DNA of 64,000 nt, from positions 45,324,173 through 45,388,172 of the forward strand of contig CM034233.1 in NCBI GenBank assembly GCA_019916065.1, in the 5' to 3' direction. Positions 59,291-64,000 of the stretch are shown here, in pieces; position 1 is the stretch's first letter, and every line of letters starts with the position of its first letter. The translations under genes were made by a program, and so were the position numbers. The notes under the pieces are model-generated. The model saw only the letters and a list, made by a program, of their open reading frames with translations. It was not told the origin of the DNA and made no database searches. Source of the stretch: Vitellaria paradoxa (lineage: Eukaryota > Streptophyta > Magnoliopsida > Ericales > Sapotaceae).

Positions 59291-60720
59291 TTTTTTTTAA
59301 AAGTAAATTGAATTTTTTATTTAAAATAAATATAAATAAATAAGAATAATTAATTTATTATATAATAATTAGTAATTAATTTTAAAGACTTTAAATTTGA
59401 CATTTTTAACCGTTAGATTTATTTAATGGTCAAGATTTTTTTTCTCTATTTTAGTTGTCTTTTTTGTCATTTTACATAAAAATATACTATTTTATTTTCC
59501 TTTCCACTTTAGATTTTTTTATAAATGTTTTTATAATTATATTTTTTCTTTCCATTTTAGTTGTCTTTTCTATCACTTTACATAAAAATATACCCTTTTA
59601 TTTTTCTTTCCACTTTAAATAATTAATAATTAATTTTAAAAAATTTAAATTTGACATATTTTTTAACCGTTAAATTTATTTAATGGTCAGTACTATTTTT
59701 TTCCTCTCTCCACTTTAGTTATCTTTTCGGTTACTTTATATGAAAATACACTCTCATTTTCTTTTCTACTTGATATTTTTTTATAAATGTTTTAAAAATA
59801 TTTTTTATACGAATGCATATTAGACAAATTCAACTAAATTTTTTGTTTTAAAAAATTAAAATATGATTTAAAATTTTTATTTTCATTTTTTTAAAATTTA
59901 ATTTTAATATAATTAAATTAAAAATTAAAAATAATATACTTTTGACCGTTGTATACGTGGCACGAGAAGAGGCGGATGCTGAGCGGAATGACAGTTTTTT
60001 TTGTTTTGGGGGGTGTTAGACGAAAAACATTAATATTATTTTTGGAAGAAAAAAACTTGACAAATTTTAAATAAAAAGTAAAATAAATGGAATAATTAAT
60101 TTTAAATACATTTACTTTTACAGTGTTTGTGTTATTTACATAATGAGGAAGCAAAAGAATTTGAATTTGACATATTTTTAACCATTTAATTTATTTAATA
60201 GTTAGTACTATTTTTTCCTCTTTGCACTTTAGTTGTTTTTTCAGCTAATTTATATAAAAATACACTATCTTATTTTCTTCTCTACTTAATTTTTTTATAA
60301 ATGTTTTTAAAATATTTTTTATATGAATGCATATTAGACAAAGTTAATTAAATTTTTTGTTTTAAAAAATTAAAATATGATTTAAAATTTTTATTTTCAT
60401 TTTTTTAAAATTTAATTTGAATATAATTAAATTAAAATTTAAAAAAATATATTTTTAACCGTTGTATACGTGGCACGAGAAGATGTGAATGCTGGGCGGA
60501 ATGACAATTCTTTTTGTTTTGGGGGGGTGTCAAATGAAAAACATTAATACTATTTTTGGAAGATAAAAACTTGACAAATTTTAAATAAGTAGTAAAATAA
60601 ATAGAATAATTAATTTTAAATACATTCACTTTTACACTATTTGTGTTATTTATATAATGAGGGAGTAAAAGAATTTGAATTTGACATATTTTTAACTATT
60701 GAATTTATTTAATAGTTAGA
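58640..60720 (+). repeat. long internal repeat with CGTTGTATACGTGGCACGAG core
   Basis: The core followed by GGCGGAATGACA and TTTTTGGAAGA..AACTTGACAAAT occurs at about 58664, 59947 and 60461. The last two copies are a 514-bp tandem pair (about 59700-60720). AACCGTTGAATTTATTTAAT phrases recur throughout. Confidence 0.85.
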
Positions 60721-61262
60721 ATTATTTTTCGATCATTTTATGTGAAAATACACTCTATTACTTTTTATATATTTTTTATAAAAATTTTTTAAAATGTGAT
60801 TGCAAAATTATTTTTTTAATTTCATTTTTTATTTTGTATATTTTTTCAAATATTTTAAAATTTAAACGTATTAAAAGTTAAAAAATGTTATAAAAAATAT
60901 TAAAAAAATTATTAAAAGTTAGTATACTTAAACATTATAGCTTTTGAAAAGAAATAAATCTTTATAAAAACAAGAAAAATATTAAAAAAATTTTAAGATT
61001 AAATTAGGGGATAAGCGGTTCATGTTTTGTACGGAATTTTACTAGTATATATATATTATGAGACAACTAGTTGGTGCGTAATGTGAGAATGAATGTTGAT
61101 AGATAAAAAGTGGTGATAAGTTGTATGATGAGATATTTTTATCCTTATTAAATATGATAACTTTAAATTAATTACTATCTATTAGTGAGATATTTGGCTA
61201 TATAATTATTGTGGATAACTTTCAGTATATGTTTATTATTTTTTATATTTAGTATAATATAT

Positions 61263-62066
61263 TGGAATGAGCTCCCTGGGAGCTTATTTTTCCCTCTATC
61301 TATGATGAAATGAAGAATGGAATGGTGATCAAATTGGGAAGGATTCGAGGTCTTCTTGGCCTCTAAAGAAAAAGCTTTTTCTCAAGAATACTGTTCACGG
61401 CTTTTATTGAATTGACTATCAATTTTTATAGTTATATTGTAATAGAATTGTAATAAGAATTAACCATACAATCATGGTTAATATTTACTATGGTTTAACA
61501 ACTAACTAATAGAATTACTATTCTGGTAAAATGGAACTGAAATGGCTCTCTGATGATAGCCTCATTAACTACCAGGTGGCTCGGTTGATGTAGGTCAATC
61601 TCTGCCCCTTTTTCTTTAATGGGCCCCCCATAACCCATGGTTCTTCACCCGGTTCAATCTTAACTTGTTTGTTCTTTGCCCCACGCCTTTATTCAACCCA
61701 CACGACCCTACATATACACTATTTGACTTTACCAGGAAGCTTCCTTATCCAACTGTGACTTCAATTGCATTGATTGCTCACCTACTACCACTATCATCTA
61801 CTTTTATAATGATTGTTGGTCCTTAAGGAAATTGGATGGCTGAGATTTTGGGATTGCCATAGTCAATCTGGGCTGCCCATGTGAGTTTATCTACAGCTGA
61901 GCTGAGGATATCTAGTCTTTTTAATCTATCACCTCTGTATTGTTCTTCCCGAGCACTTCTCTTTTGTATTAATCATTCCCCTTCTTCCTCTATGTTTACT
62001 GATTCATGATTATAGTTCTTCTCATGGTTTTTTTCCCATGGCTTTTGTGATTTCAGTATCATTACA
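61263..62066 (-). repeat. 3' LTR of a Reina-type chromovirus, - strand
   Basis: On the - strand it starts TGTAATGATACTG right after the polypurine tract and ends GAGCTCATTCCA. The 804-bp length is bounded by the Tekay LTR on one side and pol on the other. The + strand sequence CTTCTTGGCCTC and TGTAGGTCAATC are unique here; no partner LTR is in the window. Confidence 0.65.
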
Positions 62067-62086
62067 ATTACCCTCCTCTACAAAAT
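62067..62086 (-). promoter_or_regulatory. polypurine tract of the Reina-type element
   Basis: On the - strand GTAGAGGAGGGTAAT directly precedes TGTAATG. Confidence 0.7.
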
Positions 62087-62440
62087 GAACCTTGTCCTCA
62101 AGGTTGAAGTCCGGATACTACAATTTGAAGCGATAGAGTCATTCCCATGTAGCTTCCGTTAGTTCTTAGCCCTGCCACCATACCAGAAGTTTCGTGAAAG
62201 CGTGCTTACCACAATGACTGGTTCGTGAGCCAAAATCTCCTCACGCATTGGTACTAGCTCTCCATTCTGATTTGTTGATGGTAAGCGAGGTATGAAATGC
62301 AGGATGAATCTGTGATGAGTCAGGTAGCTTTAGCTGATATGCAACTTCCCTTATCTTATGTACTATTTGAAAAGGCTCAAAATACTTTTTGAAGAAAATT
62401 AAAGATTGTTGACCAAATTTGATACTCCAAATACCAACTT
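62067..62440 (-). pseudogene. Reina-type integrase tail and chromodomain end, broken
   Basis: The - strand reads YFEPFQIVHKIREVAYQLKL, PDSSQIHPAFHTSL, then ELTEATWE and YPDFNLEDKVHFVEEG. This is the GPY/F-type integrase tail followed by the EATWE and NLEDKV end of the Reina chromodomain. Stops and shifts are present. Integrase core and all earlier domains are missing; sequence beyond 62460 is unrelated. Confidence 0.82.
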
Positions 62441-62460
62441 ATAATCCATCTTGTTACATT

Positions 62461-64000
62461 GAGAAGTGAAATCTTATAATGAAGTACCAAATAGTAGTCA
62501 CTATAACAAATTTCCATGTCAATTGATTTCACCTCCAAGTCACAACTAATTCACCCATTTGGTAAGCTTCAACTTTTTTTTTTTTTCATTTTCACCAAAA
62601 AATTATTAATTTTGTCAAACGTGTAACAAGTTAATTATATCATTTATGAACTTTTCAAAAAATAAAATCAATTGTTTTAATTATCAAACACACTTTACAT
62701 TAAAAAAAATAATTTTAGTCCAAAAATTATTAATTTAGTTAAACACGTAAAAATTAAATTTTATTAATTAGTAATATTTTGTTAAAAAAAAGTTAAAATT
62801 TTTCCTTGAATTTGACTTACCAAATAAGCCCAATTTGGACGTTTATATACATAAATTGCAGAGTCCTAGGTTTGTGCAACTCTTAAAAATGGCTTGTTTG
62901 AAGGTTTGAATTCCTACAAGAAGAACACGAAAACATGCAAACGGGTATTATGAAACTGTTCTAATAGTTTTTGGCAGAAAGGAAATTGTGGGAACGGAAA
63001 GCTCAAAACCGTTTCAATGATTTCATTCGTTCCCATGATTTTAGGTAGAACTGAAAGTTGTTCCATTTAAGAAGGAATTCCTCGTGTAGGAAGATTTTGG
63101 TGCTCTTGTAATTTGTAACAAGCAAAAGAGAGTAACAAATTATAATTCGAATCACAGCTATTTTGTGAAGCCAAAACATGAAACATAACTGGATATGACC
63201 AAATGCAACAGTTTTTATGATTAATGCAGCAGTTAATATTTTGAATAACGATATATAAACTTGAACAAATAACAATATATAAACTTGAAAAATAATTTGT
63301 TGCCATACAAATTTGGGACCTTCACAAAAATTTTAGGAGTACTTACATAAGGATTTTGAAGATCCTTTCTAAGTAATCCAAAATTCATACACAAATATAA
63401 TTAGATATAAAGAGGGAAGGCTTTGGAAGGACTCTTGAAACCTGAGGGTAATCTAATCCGTATGTTGTATTTGGAGGAGAGAGCCTTTCTTATTTAGACA
63501 GGGATCCCTTTATCTTGAAGCTTCACATGTCTTCTGCAGCAAAATTAGGAGTTCGAAAGAATGCTGAAAAGCTGAATGGATTTAAATTTTAAAAGAGCAA
63601 ACTTAAATTACACTGATTCTAAACAGAGGACATTCAAACTTGGGAGTTAACCGCACATTCCTTCACGAGTGACAGTAATTATAACTTAAGAGCCCAATAG
63701 TTTTACCATAACCACAAACACACCCAATCTATTTCAGGTGCAACCATTTTCAATAGTAGATGGGCAAATCAAAACAGAAACTAGTGGTAAAATATTGTCT
63801 ACTGGTAACAGTTCACTGAAGCAATAGGCTGTCTCAACCTAAAACAGTAAATTATCATTCAGAATAGTGAAGTTATTAAGGAAAAAGGTAATCATTCAAA
63901 AAAAAAAAAAAAAAAAAAACTAACATCTGCATGTCTTGTTGCATTATCACTAAGATATGACTAGATACACAAATACAGATGATTGAATGCAACAATGAAC
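62461..64000. other. AT-rich DNA, almost nothing recognised
   Basis: Apart from the MITE-like element at 62554-62830 and a 21-base A-run at 63899-63919, no coding exon, RNA gene or TE hallmark was found. The ORFs at 63003-63306 on the - strand overlap each other and show no domain. Confidence 0.4.
62554..62830. mobile_element. MITE-like inverted repeat, about 277 bp
   Basis: CCCATTTGGTAAGCTTCAAC at the left and GAATTTGACTTACCAAATAA at the right are inverted matches, with AAAAATTATTAATTT.GT.AAAC repeated twice inside. Confidence 0.5.

Larger units (their letters stand above)
58151..61046 (+). mobile_element. Helitron-like non-autonomous element, 2.9 kb
   Basis: Starts TCTATATAATAATAC, the start common among plant Helitrons, and ends ACGGAATTTTACTAGT, with the CTAGT terminus and a weak hairpin-like AGCGGTTCATG..TGTACGGA before it. 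The flanks are A on the left and A/T on the right with no duplication, as expected. The LTR that hosts it is collinear across the gap. No Rep/helicase coding is present. The interior has several repeat families. Confidence 0.7.
57036..61262 (+). repeat. third copy of the 19700-type Tekay LTR, split
   Basis: 57036-58150 matches the first part of the LTR at 32831 (TTTTTATTTTATGCTTA, TTAATTTGG-like phrases, TAGGACTCGAGAATAGTCAAC, GATGGGGCCAA patch), and 61047-61262 matches the later part (GATAGATAAAAAGTGGTGATAA, TGTGGATAACTTTCAGTATA). The split is made by the Helitron-like insertion. The LTR is cut again at 61263. Confidence 0.75.

Noticed and set aside
63003..63306. Two overlapping - strand ORFs near the right edge
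   Set aside because: They share sequence in different frames and hold a repeated phrase (ATATATAAACTTGAA). No domain is seen.

Overview
The window is plant nuclear DNA, most likely from an angiosperm: AT-rich, dominated by decayed and nested LTR retrotransposons of plant lineages (Ty1/copia Sirevirus-type, Ty3/gypsy Tekay, Tat and Reina-type), with Harbinger- and hAT-type MITEs, an RTE and an L1-type LINE, a Helitron-like insertion and a TRIM-like element. I cannot name the species from the sequence.

Only one cellular gene is well supported: a PC4-type transcriptional coactivator of the KIWI family, on the + strand. Its four coding exons (40122-40244, 40336-40441, 54317-54339, 54458-54517) join in frame into 103 residues. 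Exon 3 is a 23-nt microexon. Intron 2 is about 13.9 kb long and holds at least seven transposon-derived insertions.

Layout. 1-7542: 3' two thirds of a Sirevirus-like copia element (intact RT-RNase H ORF, env-like ORF, two polypurine tracts, 3' LTR), itself interrupted by an LTR-like block. 7560-19699: pile of LTR fragments, including an inverted-arm LTR derivative (7733-8643), the integrase and 3' UTR of a Tat-type gypsy element with three successive tandem arrays (52, 80 and 32 bp periods), a 2.8-kb Tekay-type LTR, and further degenerate LTR material. 19700-34655: one Tekay chromovirus with both LTRs, PBS, PPT and near-matching TSD. Its RT is split by an inverted-LTR composite flanked by a 38-bp direct repeat, and that composite in turn holds a 3-kb solo LTR with a perfect 5-bp TSD. 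34656-40121: LTR fragments, a second solo LTR with a perfect TSD, and small MITEs up to the KIWI promoter. 40122-54517: KIWI. 54518-64000: dead L1-type LINE with a hAT MITE, a third Tekay LTR split by a Helitron-like element, and the 3' end of a Reina-type chromovirus on the - strand; the last 1.5 kb holds nothing I recognise.

Apart from KIWI, nearly all coding sequence is transposon-derived and broken by stops or frameshifts. The longest intact ORF is the copia RT-RNase H. The main points for follow-up are the KIWI giant intron and microexon, the inverted-LTR family, the three-array 3' UTR, and the Helitron with internal repeats.
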